Of a DNA stretch of 64,000 nt, positions 9,476-20,774 are shown one piece after another (position 1 is the first letter of the stretch; each line of letters opens with the position of its first letter). A program made the translations under genes and the position numbers. The stretch covers positions 310,001 through 374,000 of the forward strand of contig CALGNX010000001.1 in NCBI GenBank assembly GCA_937958265.1, in the 5' to 3' direction. This stretch comes from an uncultured Algibacter sp. (GTDB lineage: Bacteria; Bacteroidota; Bacteroidia; Flavobacteriales; Flavobacteriaceae). Under the pieces are notes generated by a model. It was not told the origin of the DNA, did not search any database, and saw only the letters and a program-made list of their open reading frames with translations.

Positions 9476-10679
9476 CAATTTCCAATATAATTTTGTTTAT
9501 TAAATCCAAAGCTACCTCAGCTTTAGATTTTAACTGAAATTCTGTAATAGTATTTTTATTATCAATAAAAGTAACTTTATTTGTGTCTGTTTTAAATCCA
9601 GCACCTTTATCGTTTAACGAATTTAAAACAATTAAATTTAAATTCTTTCTTTTTAATTTGCCTTTTGCATTTTCCAACTCGTTATTAGTTTCTAACGCAA
9701 AGCCTACAAGATATTGTTTCTTTTTAATAGCCCCTAAAGATGCTAATATATCTTTTGTTTTATCTAACTCTAAAGTTAACGTATCTGTTTTCTTTTTTAT
9801 TTTCTGTGTAGCTATTTCTTTAGGCTTAAAATCTGCCACAGCGGCAGATAAAATTGCAATATCAGAACTTTCAAAGTGCTTATGGGCCTCATCATACATA
9901 TTTTGTGCGCTTACAACAGCTTTTACCTGTATTAAACTATGCGCAACGCTTTGGTGTGTGGGTCCCGAAACTAAAGTAACTTCAGCGCCAAAATTAGCTG
10001 CTGCTTTTGCAATTTCAAACCCCATTTTACCGCTTGAGTGATTACCAATAAAACGTACAGGATCTATAGCTTCGTGAGTAGGTCCTGCTGTAATCAATAT
10101 TTTTTTGCCTCGTAATGGTAATTTACCAAGCATATCTTGCTCTACAAAATGCAAAATATCTTCAGGCTCTGCCATACGCCCCTTTCCTACTAAACCACTT
10201 GCTAACTCACCTGTAGCAGCGGGTATTACAATATTACCAAATTCTTTTAACTTTTTAAAAGTATTAAAAGTAGATTTATGCTTGTACATATCCAAATCCA
10301 TAGCAGGTGCAAAATAAACTGGACATTTAGCAGATAAATATGTTGCCATTAGTAAATTATCGCAAATACCGTTTGCCATTTTAGACAAGGTGTTGGCTGT
10401 TGCAGGCGCAATTACAAACACATCTGCCCATAACCCTAAATCAACATGGTTAGTCCACACAGCATTATCGTCCTCCTCGTTAGTAAAAGAAGAATAAACA
10501 GGATGTTTTGATAATGTGGATAATGTTAAAGGGGTTACAAAATCTTTAGCAGAAGGCGTTATTACAACTTTAACCTGTGCGCCAGATTTAATAAATAATC
10601 GAACTAAGGTTGCCGATTTATAAGCAGCAATACCCCCAGTAACACCCAAAAGTATTTTTTTTCCGTTTAATATACTCAT
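9468..10679 (-). CDS. coaBC: Bifunctional phosphopantothenoylcysteine decarboxylase / phosphopantothenate-cysteine ligase
   Basis: CoaBC performs two consecutive steps of coenzyme A synthesis: joining 4'-phosphopantothenate with cysteine, then FMN-dependent decarboxylation. The N-terminal CoaC half has GVTGGIAAYK, the catalytic His in WTNHVDLGLWAD, and PAMDLDMY. The C-terminal CoaB half has ITAGPTHEAIDPVRFI and SSGKMG. The start at ATG 10679 (MSILNGKKILLG) fits the family; the longer frame upstream would run into intergenic sequence. A terminator between rpoZ and this gene (10925-10967) suggests that coaBC-porD-recN have their own promoter. Confidence 0.95.
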   Translation of the reverse strand: MSILNGKKILLGVTGGIAAYKSATLVRLFIKSGAQVKVVITPSAKDFVTPLTLSTLSKHPVYSSFTNEEDDNAVWTNHVDLGLWADVFVIAPATANTLSKMANGICDNLLMATYLSAKCPVYFAPAMDLDMYKHKSTFNTFKKLKEFGNIVIPAATGELASGLVGKGRMAEPEDILHFVEQDMLGKLPLRGKKILITAGPTHEAIDPVRFIGNHSSGKMGFEIAKAAANFGAEVTLVSGPTHQSVAHSLIQVKAVVSAQNMYDEAHKHFESSDIAILSAAVADFKPKEIATQKIKKKTDTLTLELDKTKDILASLGAIKKKQYLVGFALETNNELENAKGKLKRKNLNLIVLNSLNDKGAGFKTDTNKVTFIDNKNTITEFQLKSKAEVALDLINKIILEIDA

Positions 10680-10716
10680 ATACTTTAATTGATAATAATA
10701 AAAATAACATGCCAAT

Positions 10717-10880
10717 AATACCAATTATCACTTAAAATAAGCTATATAATTAGTTTCTATTGCGTCCATATTTCAATATAAAATAAAACCGTAACTAAGG
10801 CTATACTTTGATTTTCTATTTCATTTAAACACAATATAATTCAAATTATTTATAGTTCCTTTTAAATAATAATTGGTATA
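10717..10880. repeat. MITE-like segment with terminal inverted repeats
   Basis: The left end 10717-10737 (AATACCAATTATCACTTAAAA) and the right end 10860-10880, read on the other strand, match at 18 of 21 positions. The enclosed 122 bases are AT-rich and non-coding. No clear target duplication is seen, so a mobile origin is only a possibility. Confidence 0.4.
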
Positions 10881-10924
10881 ATGTACAAAATATTTGTTTT
10901 GTGTTTTATTGAAAATAACGCGTA

Positions 10925-10967
10925 ATAAAAAAAACTCCAAAACTATTAAGTAACAGTATTGGAGTTT
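10925..10967 (-). terminator. Terminator after rpoZ
   Basis: A stem AAACTCCAA/TTGGAGTTT (10932-10940 with 10959-10967) extends with a few more pairs (the loop side has ACT/AGT pairs) and is followed on the minus strand by eight T. It lies about 175 bases beyond the rpoZ stop. Confidence 0.75.
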
Positions 10968-11140
10968 CTTTAAATTTATTTGTTAAAAGATAAGTTCCTT
11001 TCTCTAAAATTATATCTACAACTTGCAATCAACTATGGATAAATGCATAGTATTATATAAAACCAGTAGTAAAATTTCAATTTAATTGGTTTTTACTCCA
11101 GTTAAAAATAATTATAGTTATTGTTTTTTTTTAGAAAATA

Positions 11141-11467
11141 TTATTGAACGTCATCATCAGCATTTCTAAAATAAATTTTATCGGTTAACCATTCTTGAAC
11201 AGCTAAAGCGTGGGGTTTTGGTAATTTTTCGTAAAATTTAGAAACCTCAATTTGCTCCTTATTTTCAAATATCTCCTCAAGACTATCATTATAAGTTGCA
11301 AATTCGTCTAACTTATCAATAAGTTCTTTTTTTATTTCTGTATTAATTTGATCTGCACGCTTGGATATTATCGAAATTGATTCATAGATATTTTCTGTTG
11401 GCTCGTCTATTTGATTTCTATCATACGTTACCGTATTAACTGGAGCACTAGTTTTTTTTAAATCCAT
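11141..11467 (-). CDS. rpoZ: DNA-directed RNA polymerase omega subunit
   Basis: The omega subunit helps assemble and stabilise RNA polymerase. The 108-residue protein has the form of the Bacteroidetes Rpb6/omega family: a short variable N-terminus, the NIYESISIISKRADQI helix that contacts beta', and an acidic C-terminus. It lies 12 bases after bamD, which is the standard order in flavobacteria, so it is most likely translated from the bamD transcript. Sequence similarity to proteobacterial omega is weak; context carries much of the call. Confidence 0.85.
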   Translation of the reverse strand: MDLKKTSAPVNTVTYDRNQIDEPTENIYESISIISKRADQINTEIKKELIDKLDEFATYNDSLEEIFENKEQIEVSKFYEKLPKPHALAVQEWLTDKIYFRNADDDVQ

Positions 11468-11479
11468 ACTTATTATAAT

Positions 11480-12319
11480 TTAGCTTTTGGTACTATAAAC
11501 TTCTAATTGTTCGGTTATTGTTGAATCCATTTCGTTTACCGCCTCAATATATTTTGAATCGGTAAAATTTTTCTTGAATGTGTCTGCATATTCTTGAGCC
11601 GTTTCTAAACGTTGTTTTCGCAAATAAATTAAGCCTTTTTGTAGCGATCGCTTAACCTCTACGCTTCTAATTGCTAATTTAAATGCTGAATCCAATCTGT
11701 AAAAAAAAGCATCTTCTCGCAATTTCGAACCAGGAAAATCAAAAATAAAATTATCAAAAGATCTTACAGATGCAGGATAATCTGAAATATGATTGTATTG
11801 CTTTGCAATTTCGTAAGCTTTCTTTTCTAGTTTAAAATCTAACTGTTTAATGAGTGCATTTGCATCTTGAACGTACTGTGAATTAGGAAAAAGATTTATA
11901 AAATTTTGCAATTTAGTAATAGCTTCCTTAGTTTCCTTTTGGTCTTTACTATAAACTGGAGATAATTGATAATAGCTTTTAGCACTTAAAAAAGAAGCGT
12001 ATTCTACTTTTTCACTTTTTGGATAGCTAGATACAAAACGCTCGAACTGATAACCTGCTGTGTAATAATCCTTCATTTGATAGAACGTATCCGAGTACAA
12101 AAACATTAATTTTTGTGCCTGCGGCTTACCTCTATAATTAGGAACTATCTGTGCGAAAAGCCTATTTGCTTTGGCAAATTTCCCTTCTTCATATAATGCT
12201 TCGCCCATTTTAAATTTAGTAACAGTAGCTTCTTCACCTTGTGCTTTTAAAGCTTTTTGATATTCGCTACAACTACTTAATGCGAAAAAAAATATTAATG
12301 TATAAAAGAATTTATTCAT
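11480..12319 (-). CDS. bamD: Outer membrane assembly lipoprotein BamD
   Basis: BamD is the lipoprotein of the BAM complex that helps insert beta-barrel proteins in the outer membrane. The N-terminus is a lipoprotein signal (hydrophobic helix then LSSCS, Cys at residue 17). The rest consists of TPR-type helical repeats, for example ALYEEGKFAKANRLFAQI and YPASVRSFDNFI. The length of 279 aa is normal. The downstream gene is rpoZ. A -7-like motif lies 20 bases before the ATG. Confidence 0.9.
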   Translation of the reverse strand: MNKFFYTLIFFFALSSCSEYQKALKAQGEEATVTKFKMGEALYEEGKFAKANRLFAQIVPNYRGKPQAQKLMFLYSDTFYQMKDYYTAGYQFERFVSSYPKSEKVEYASFLSAKSYYQLSPVYSKDQKETKEAITKLQNFINLFPNSQYVQDANALIKQLDFKLEKKAYEIAKQYNHISDYPASVRSFDNFIFDFPGSKLREDAFFYRLDSAFKLAIRSVEVKRSLQKGLIYLRKQRLETAQEYADTFKKNFTDSKYIEAVNEMDSTITEQLEVYSTKS

Positions 12320-12338
12320 ATTTTATATGTACAGCCTG

Positions 12339-12346
12339 CAAAATTA
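12339..12346 (-). promoter_or_regulatory. Candidate -7 element of bamD-rpoZ
   Basis: The minus strand reads TAATTTTG, a TAnnTTTG match just upstream of bamD. The -33 TTG is not found at the usual spacing. Confidence 0.35.
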
Positions 12347-12437
12347 CGGTATTATTATGGATTTTAAAAATATAATTTCAAAGCTAAACTACTAGGTTGA
12401 AGCCAATGAATACCGAGTTTAAGTTATATTTAACAAA

Positions 12438-13316
12438 TTAAAAATTTTTTACAAAATCCCCGATTTTTTCTTTTAAGTTATTAGACGCTGGTACTAAAGG
12501 TAAGCGTACATAGTCCTTACAAAGGTTTAAAGCTTCAAAAACGGCTTTAATTCCTGCTGGATTATTTTCTTCAAAAATATATTCTATAACGTTTATAATC
12601 TTATTGTGAATTTTTAAAGCAGCCTCATCATTGCCTTTTAAACCCAATTGAATCATTTCAGAGAACTCTTTTGGAAACGCCTGCCCTATTACAGATATTA
12701 CACCTGCACCTCCTGCTAACATAACACGTAATGCTAAATCATCGTCACCAGAAATTATTAAAAAATCTTTAGGTTTATTTTTAATCAGCTCTAAATATTG
12801 AGGCATACTATTTCCCGCTTCTTTAACACCTACAATATTCGAAAAATCGTTGGCCAACCTTAAGGTCGTTTCAACTTCAACATTTTTAGATGTACGCCCA
12901 GGAACATTGTAAAGTATTATATCTACGGGCGAAACCGCTGCAATAGCTTTAAAGTGTTGATAAATCCCTTCTTGTGTAGGCTTGCTGTAATAAGGAGACA
13001 CAGATAAAATAGCATCAATACCCGTTAAATCTGTAGTTTTAATTTCTTCTAAAACTGCCATTGTATTATTACCACCAATTCCTAGCACTAAGGGCAACCT
13101 ATTGTTATTAGCCTTTTTTATTGTTAATACAACATCTAGTTTTTCCTGCTTTTTAAGCGTAACGCTTTCGCCAGTAGTACCACATATTACCAAATAGTCA
13201 GTACCATTTTCAATATTATAATTTACAATATTTTCTAAGGCCTTATGGTCGATACTTAAATCTGAATTAAATGGAGTGACTAGTGCAACTCCCGTTCCTA
13301 CAAATTTACTATTCAT
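12438..13316 (-). CDS. dapA: 4-hydroxy-tetrahydrodipicolinate synthase
   Basis: DapA condenses pyruvate with aspartate semialdehyde, the first step of the lysine/diaminopimelate branch. It is a TIM-barrel lyase of 292 aa. GTTGES binds substrate, SVSPYYSKPTQEG carries the active-site Tyr, and the Schiff-base Lys is in GVKEAG. NVPGRTSKNV is also typical. It overlaps the preceding DUF6913-like gene by four bases. Another gene of the same pathway, dapF, is at 29909-30682. Confidence 0.95.
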   Translation of the reverse strand: MNSKFVGTGVALVTPFNSDLSIDHKALENIVNYNIENGTDYLVICGTTGESVTLKKQEKLDVVLTIKKANNNRLPLVLGIGGNNTMAVLEEIKTTDLTGIDAILSVSPYYSKPTQEGIYQHFKAIAAVSPVDIILYNVPGRTSKNVEVETTLRLANDFSNIVGVKEAGNSMPQYLELIKNKPKDFLIISGDDDLALRVMLAGGAGVISVIGQAFPKEFSEMIQLGLKGNDEAALKIHNKIINVIEYIFEENNPAGIKAVFEALNLCKDYVRLPLVPASNNLKEKIGDFVKNF

Positions 13317-13834
13317 TTTTTATTACTTTTTTTTAAAATAGTTAAATACTTTTTAAGTTCAGTTTTAAAAAGAGTAAACTCTTTTGTGTTTGTTTTTATT
13401 ATTAAATCGTTTAGGCGATTATCTGTTTGTAAAATACCAATTTTAAATTTTGATTTGGACTTAGCGGTAATTAATTTAAGTTCTAATAACTCCTCTTCAT
13501 AGTAACTAATTAATAAATCAAACTCTACATTTAAAAATGCCTTAAGCGCTGTGTTTTTCACTACACCATTCCACCCAAAATCATTTGGACCATAAAACGC
13601 ACCAGAAGCATCTGAATTTTCATTTGCACTATATGCTACTAATTTAAACGTATCGGGATGCCCCGTAATGTCTTTACATAAATCCTTAAAAAAATCAAAA
13701 TCAACAAATTCATTACTATTAACAACAATACCTAAACTTCTTACAGTCTTATTACTACCGTTCACCTTTCGGTTTACTAACAATTTGTTTAAGTACTTTT
13801 TGTTAGATTTTCTTTTAAAACCGTTTAAAACCAT
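13313..13834 (-). CDS. Conserved flavobacterial protein of unknown function (DUF6913-like)
   Basis: This 173-residue protein has a very basic N-terminus (VLNGFKRKSNKKYLNKLL) and no signal peptide or membrane helix, so it should be cytoplasmic. Its position directly before dapA with a four-base overlap matches a small family, DUF6913 as I recall, that is found at this place in flavobacteria. No enzyme motif can be seen. The minus strand reads TACCTTTG (13863-13870), a possible -7 element, 29 bases before the ATG. The function is not known. Confidence 0.75.
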   Translation of the reverse strand: MVLNGFKRKSNKKYLNKLLVNRKVNGSNKTVRSLGIVVNSNEFVDFDFFKDLCKDITGHPDTFKLVAYSANENSDASGAFYGPNDFGWNGVVKNTALKAFLNVEFDLLISYYEEELLELKLITAKSKSKFKIGILQTDNRLNDLIIKTNTKEFTLFKTELKKYLTILKKSNKK

Positions 13835-13901
13835 TTAAAATCCTTTACCTTTAGCCTAACAACAAAGGTAGCAAAACTACAAACAAATTATATAGATATA
13901 A

Positions 13902-14660
13902 ATGAGGTTTACAAATTTCTTTTTTTTGTTGTATTTTTTTGTTTTTACAAACTGTAAACAACAAAAATTACATATTTCAAAAGTTGAAAACACAGTACTT
14001 AAAGTGTCTGATACGTTATCTGTTAATGCCGAAATAGAGGCCTATATTAAACCTTTTAGACTGCATATAAAAAAAGATTTAGATAGTGTTTTAGCTTATA
14101 CACCAAATACCTACTCCAAAAAAGTTGATAATTTTAATTCTGCAATAGGCAATTTCATTGCGGATGCGGTGTACAGCGAATCCAATCCTGTTTTTAAACG
14201 TATTACTGGAAAAAACATTGATATGGTTTTACTTAACCATGGCGGTATAAGAGCCGGTATTAATAAAGGGAACATTTCAAAACAAACAGCTTTCGAATTA
14301 ATGCCTTTTGAAAATAGCGTAGTAGTTGTGGCGCTTAAAGGAAAGCAGATTAATAATTTAATAAAATACCTATCAATATCTAAAAAAGCACATCCCGTGT
14401 CTAAACTTCAACTAATTTTAGATAAAGATTTTAATGTGAGTAAAGCAGCAATCCAAGGTAAAGTTATTAAACCCAACCAAACCTATTACGTAGCCACAAG
14501 CGATTACCTCTACAACGGTGGGGATAATATGACTTTTTTTAAACCTAATGCGGGTTTCAATTATTTAAATTACAAAATAAGAAATGTTTTAATAGATAAA
14601 TTTAATAAAATTGACACGCTAAAAGCAGTAATTGATAATAGATTTATTCAAATTAAATAA
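13902..14660 (+). CDS. 5'-nucleotidase C-terminal domain lipoprotein
   Basis: The 252-residue protein is a stand-alone substrate-binding domain of the UshA type (5_nucleotid_C). It begins with a lipoprotein signal (helix ending TNCKQQ, Cys at residue 18). Family motifs are AIGNFIADAV, DMVLLNHGGIRAGI, FENSVVVVALKG and YNGGDNMTFF. It lacks the metal-binding catalytic domain, which is encoded by the next gene two bases downstream. The two products presumably act together in the periplasm to release phosphate from nucleotides. Confidence 0.88.
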   Translation: MRFTNFFFLLYFFVFTNCKQQKLHISKVENTVLKVSDTLSVNAEIEAYIKPFRLHIKKDLDSVLAYTPNTYSKKVDNFNSAIGNFIADAVYSESNPVFKRITGKNIDMVLLNHGGIRAGINKGNISKQTAFELMPFENSVVVVALKGKQINNLIKYLSISKKAHPVSKLQLILDKDFNVSKAAIQGKVIKPNQTYYVATSDYLYNGGDNMTFFKPNAGFNYLNYKIRNVLIDKFNKIDTLKAVIDNRFIQIK

Positions 14661-14662
14661 TT

Positions 14663-15577
14663 ATGAATCGAAGACGTTTTATTCAAAAAGCATCTGCTGG
14701 AGGGACATTGATTGCCTTAGGCAATTTAGGGCTGCAATCTTTCGTTAGCGCACCAACAACAACTAAAATAACAGTACTTCACACTAACGATGTGCATAGC
14801 CATATAGATTCCTGGAAAATAGCGGGCAAAAACAAAGACATAGGCGGTGTCGCCAGACGTGCAAATTTAATTGAGTCAATAAGAAAGGAAAACCCCAATA
14901 CACTATTATTGGATGCTGGAGATATTTTTCAAGGTACACCTTATTTTAATTATTACGGTGGCGAATTAGAATTTAAATTAATGAGTAAATTAAAATATGA
15001 TGCTGCAACTCTTGGCAACCATGATTTTGATAACGGTATTGATGGACTATACGCCCAATTACCACACGCTAATTTCGATTTTATTACGGCTAATTACGAT
15101 TTCTCAAATACCATAATGAACACACATACAAAACCTTACAAGATTTTTAAAAAATCGGGTATTAAAATTGGTGTTTTCGGTTTAGGTATAGAGCTTGAAG
15201 GCCTAGTTACCCGCGATATGTTTAAAGAAACTAAATATTTGGACCCTGTGGAAATTAGTCAGGATATGAGCCGAATATTAAAAGTTGAAGAAAATTGCGA
15301 TTTAGTTATATGTTTATCCCATTTGGGGTACTATTACGGAGATAATTCAAAAAAAATTAGCGATTTAATTTTAGCTAAAAACAGCAAAAACATTGATTTA
15401 ATTATTGGAGGTCATACGCACACTTTTCTACCTGAGCCTACCGTAGTTAAAAACTTGGATAACAAAAATGTATTAGTTAATCAAGTAGGATGCTTTGGAG
15501 AAAACCTAGGACGTATAGATTTTCATTTTAGCAATAATACTGCAATATCTGGAAATGGGACTTCCTTAATCGTTTAG
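14663..15577 (+). CDS. Metallophosphatase domain of a 5'-nucleotidase, Tat-exported
   Basis: The 304-residue protein is the catalytic partner of the preceding gene. The N-terminus NRRRFIQKASAGG is a twin-arginine signal, so it is exported folded, probably with its metals. The calcineurin-like metal ligands are visible: LHTNDVHSH, DAGDIFQG, LGNHDFD, and GGHTHT. It ends near where the UshA catalytic domain normally ends, and no C-terminal binding domain follows. It forms an operon with the binding-domain gene. Preference for UMP, AMP or other nucleotides cannot be told. Confidence 0.9.
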   Translation: MNRRRFIQKASAGGTLIALGNLGLQSFVSAPTTTKITVLHTNDVHSHIDSWKIAGKNKDIGGVARRANLIESIRKENPNTLLLDAGDIFQGTPYFNYYGGELEFKLMSKLKYDAATLGNHDFDNGIDGLYAQLPHANFDFITANYDFSNTIMNTHTKPYKIFKKSGIKIGVFGLGIELEGLVTRDMFKETKYLDPVEISQDMSRILKVEENCDLVICLSHLGYYYGDNSKKISDLILAKNSKNIDLIIGGHTHTFLPEPTVVKNLDNKNVLVNQVGCFGENLGRIDFHFSNNTAISGNGTSLIV

Positions 15578-15838
15578 TTTCGAATTATAAAAATAGGTAC
15601 AATAACATTATTTCATACTAACCGAAATTTTACTAATTGCAACAAACTAAATAAAAAGTTTAAATAAAATGTTGCAATTACATAAATTGGGTTCACGCAT
15701 CGAACATACTTACTTTTATCTATTTCTATTTGAAAAGTTAAATTATTGAACATAATTAATACTAATTATTAGTTATCCAATAAAATTTGATTTTCAAATA
15801 GCACGCTATCAAGACTCTAATTGGGCAAGCAGCAAAAT

Positions 15839-17242
15839 ATGAAAGAACAAAAACAAGACATATTAATAATAGGTGCCGGTTTATGTGGCTCACTACTAGC
15901 TCTGAGGCTAGCACAAAGAGGCTATAATGTTTCTGTTTATGAAATGCGTCCTGATTTGCGAAACGTTGACATTTCTGCCGGCCGCTCAATAAACTTAGCG
16001 TTTTCAAACCGTGGAAATAAAGCTATAAAACTAGTGGGGCTAGAGGATAAAGTGAACGCACTTTGCGTACCAATGAATGGCCGTATGATACATGATAAAA
16101 ATGGCAACACCTTTCAATCAAATTATAGTGGTCGCGATTACGAGTATATAAATTCCATATCGCGCAGAGATTTAAACGTTTTACTTTTAAATGAAGCCGA
16201 AAAAAATGATAATATTACCATAGCATTTAATAAAAAATGCACATCTGTCGATTTTGAAAATACTACAGCATATTTTGAAGATTACCATACTAAAAACACA
16301 TGTGATAAAACCGCCAATATTATTATAGCTACAGATGGCGCTGGTTCCGCCATGCGTAAAAGCTACTACTTAAACAAAGCGTTTTTATTCAGTTTTTCAC
16401 AAGAGTATCTAACGCATGGCTATAAAGAATTACGTATTTCACCAAAACCTAATGGCGAATATAAAACCCATAAAAATGCACTTCATATTTGGCCTCGAGG
16501 GGATTTTATGTTAATTGCACTACCCAATTTAGATGGCAGTTTTACAGTTACACTTTTTTTAAGTTATAATGATGGCGAATATAATTTTAACAACCTTAAT
16601 ACAGAAGCACGTGTACTTGAGTTTTTTGAAAATGAATTTCCAGATGCCCTAAGAATTATGCCCAACTTAATTAAAGACTTTTTTAATAACCCAACAGCTC
16701 CTTTAGGTACTATAAAATGTTCGCCTTGGCATTACAAAGGACACACCCTTTTATTAGGAGATGCCGCCCATGCTATTGTTCCGTTTTACGGACAAGGTAT
16801 GAATGCTTCTTTTGAGGATGTTGTTGAATTTGACAAAATTCTAAACCTAAACCTTAACAATTGGGAAGCTGTATTTAAAGCCTACGAAACCAAGCGCAAA
16901 AAAGATACGGATGCCATAGCAGACTTAGCTATTGATAATTTTCATGAAATGAAAGACCATGTTAACCAAACCGTGTTTCAAGACAAACGTAAATTAGAAA
17001 TGGCTTTAGAAAAAACGTTCCCCAACGCCTATTCCTCAAAATACGCACTAGTCACTTTTAACGAAGATATTAGTTATCGGGAAGCCATGCTAAAAGGTCG
17101 CGCACAAGATAAAGCTATTATAAAGCTACTTAGAAACGGAACTATTGCTGTTAACGGAGATTTAAAAGTTATTTTAGAAAAAGTACAAAAAACCACCGAG
17201 ATCTTTCTACAAGATGACAAAATTTTAGGATTCAATAAATAA
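15839..17242 (+). CDS. kmo: Kynurenine 3-monooxygenase (FAD-dependent)
   Basis: Kmo hydroxylates L-kynurenine to 3-hydroxykynurenine with NADPH and oxygen, in tryptophan breakdown or NAD synthesis. The protein shows the N-terminal FAD motif GAGLCGSLLALRLAQRG, the family motif SAGRSINLAFSNRG, DGAGSAMR, and the second FAD motif LLGDAAHAIVPFYGQGMNA. I choose the ATG at 15839 over an in-frame TTG at 15821 because it starts the usual short leader before the FAD motif. It stands alone; no other kynurenine-pathway gene is nearby. A terminator is far downstream (17558-17590). Confidence 0.93.
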   Translation: MKEQKQDILIIGAGLCGSLLALRLAQRGYNVSVYEMRPDLRNVDISAGRSINLAFSNRGNKAIKLVGLEDKVNALCVPMNGRMIHDKNGNTFQSNYSGRDYEYINSISRRDLNVLLLNEAEKNDNITIAFNKKCTSVDFENTTAYFEDYHTKNTCDKTANIIIATDGAGSAMRKSYYLNKAFLFSFSQEYLTHGYKELRISPKPNGEYKTHKNALHIWPRGDFMLIALPNLDGSFTVTLFLSYNDGEYNFNNLNTEARVLEFFENEFPDALRIMPNLIKDFFNNPTAPLGTIKCSPWHYKGHTLLLGDAAHAIVPFYGQGMNASFEDVVEFDKILNLNLNNWEAVFKAYETKRKKDTDAIADLAIDNFHEMKDHVNQTVFQDKRKLEMALEKTFPNAYSSKYALVTFNEDISYREAMLKGRAQDKAIIKLLRNGTIAVNGDLKVILEKVQKTTEIFLQDDKILGFNK

Positions 17243-17665
17243 AAATATCCTGGAGTTATTAAAATTAGGTTTGGTTCAAATCTTTTACGAGGTTTTTACA
17301 TTACAGAATGTATAGTAATCCAAATTAGGTTTATTTCTTTTTAGAATTCATAATTTGAGCATTCCTTTGGATAAGTTTTTATTTCATAAAAGTGGATTGA
17401 CTATATGACATTTAAAAAAGCAATCCCGTTATTTCTAGTCAGTTTCTATCCACTAACCTTAGCGCTTTAAGCGCATAATTTGAAGCTTGTATAGGTTCTA
17501 TAAAATTATTTAAACCTTTATTTTTATAACATAAATCTAGAAAACAAAAGAGCAGTTACACAACAAAGAATTGCGTTGTGTTTTTTTTTATTTCGGCTAA
17601 AAAATGAATTCGCCTATAGGTGTATGTTATAAAAATAAAGATTTAAAATAAGTTAATATAAAATG
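17243..17665. other. kmo-ligA intergenic region, possibly transcribed and structured
   Basis: No coding sequence is seen. There is a TAGGTTTG -7-like motif (17266-17273), a bulged long-range hairpin (17391-17454: AGTGGAT-TGACTA pairing with TAGTCA...ATCCACT), the near-palindrome GCGCTTTAAGCGC around 17463-17473, and a terminator at 17558-17590. This could be a long 3' UTR of kmo or a small RNA; neither is proven. Confidence 0.35.
17558..17590 (+). terminator. Rho-independent terminator
   Basis: Stem ACACAAC (17558-17564) with GTTGTGT (17575-17581) is followed by nine T. It lies about 315 bases after kmo on the plus strand. Confidence 0.8.
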
Positions 17666-19735
<2,070 letters not shown>

Positions 19736-19742
19736 TCAATGC

Positions 19743-20594
19743 TTAAAAATTAACTAACTCGGCTTTAAGTATTCTATCTTTCTTAAAAAAATCTTGTTTT
19801 AATTTAATATTTTTAAAATTACTAGCTTTTAATAGCTCCACCATTTCATCACCTAAAAACTCATTAATTTCAAAATACAACAAACCTTTATTTATCAAAT
19901 TTGATACTGCAAATTGTGTTATAGCATTATAAAAAACTAAGGGTTTCTCATCTTTAACAAACAATGCTAGATGCGGCTCATTATCCAAAACATTGGGTTG
20001 CATTAAGCGTTTTTCTTGTTCACGCACATAGGGCGGATTGGATACTATAATATCAAATTTCAAGTCCTTTAAACGCTTAATATTTAAAATATCTGCTTCA
20101 AAAAAATCGATAATAACATCATTTACCTTCGCATTATTAATTGCAACCTCTAAAGCTTTATCACTCACATCCAAAGCATAAACCTTAGCCTGAGGTAAAT
20201 TTTTAGCTAACGCTATTGCTACACAACCACTACCAGTTCCTATATCTAAAATTTTAATTGGTTTATTATGGTTTATCGCCTTTATAATATACTCCACCAA
20301 CTCCTCAGTTTCCGGCCTAGGAATTAAAACATTTTTATTAACCTTAAAAGGCAGTCCATAAAATTCTGTTTCTCCAATTATATATTGAATTGGTTTTTGT
20401 TGCTTAAGTAGTTTTAAAGCTTTTATTATAAATTCAGGATTGCTAACCGCATAATCTGGTTCTAGAACTAATGTAACCCGTTTAACATTATAAAAATGAT
20501 TAATTAAAATGTAAAAAAAACTATTTATTTCTTCTAAAATATACAAATCATTTAATTCTTTATGAAAGGTATTTTTAAGCGTTTTTAGTTTCAT
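19743..20594 (-). CDS. prmC: Release factor glutamine methyltransferase
   Basis: PrmC (HemK) methylates the Gln of the GGQ motif in peptide release factors RF1 and RF2, using S-adenosylmethionine. The N-terminal helical domain (about 1-90) is followed by PRPETEELV, the SAM-binding motif ILDIGTGSGCVAIALA, and the catalytic motif IVSNPPYV. The length of 283 aa is usual. It is the first gene of a probable unit with ligA. Confidence 0.94.
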   Translation of the reverse strand: MKLKTLKNTFHKELNDLYILEEINSFFYILINHFYNVKRVTLVLEPDYAVSNPEFIIKALKLLKQQKPIQYIIGETEFYGLPFKVNKNVLIPRPETEELVEYIIKAINHNKPIKILDIGTGSGCVAIALAKNLPQAKVYALDVSDKALEVAINNAKVNDVIIDFFEADILNIKRLKDLKFDIIVSNPPYVREQEKRLMQPNVLDNEPHLALFVKDEKPLVFYNAITQFAVSNLINKGLLYFEINEFLGDEMVELLKASNFKNIKLKQDFFKKDRILKAELVNF

Positions 20595-20774
20595 ATTATT
20601 AGGTCTTATTTTTAAACGTATAATTTTAGTAGTTTTTACTTACCTATTCCACATACTTATACGATTAATCTGCTTTTTTTTAAATTTAATTTTTAAAATA
20701 ACTATAGTATCTTTATAAACTTTAAAAACGGTTATTTAATTTAGGAAAGATACAGTAATTAAAAAAAAACAAGA

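Larger units (their letters stand above)
10680..11140. other. rpoZ-coaBC intergenic region
   Basis: The 461 bases contain no gene that I can support. They hold a pair of imperfect inverted repeats (10717-10737 and 10860-10880) and the terminator at 10925-10967. The rest is AT-rich. Confidence 0.7.
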
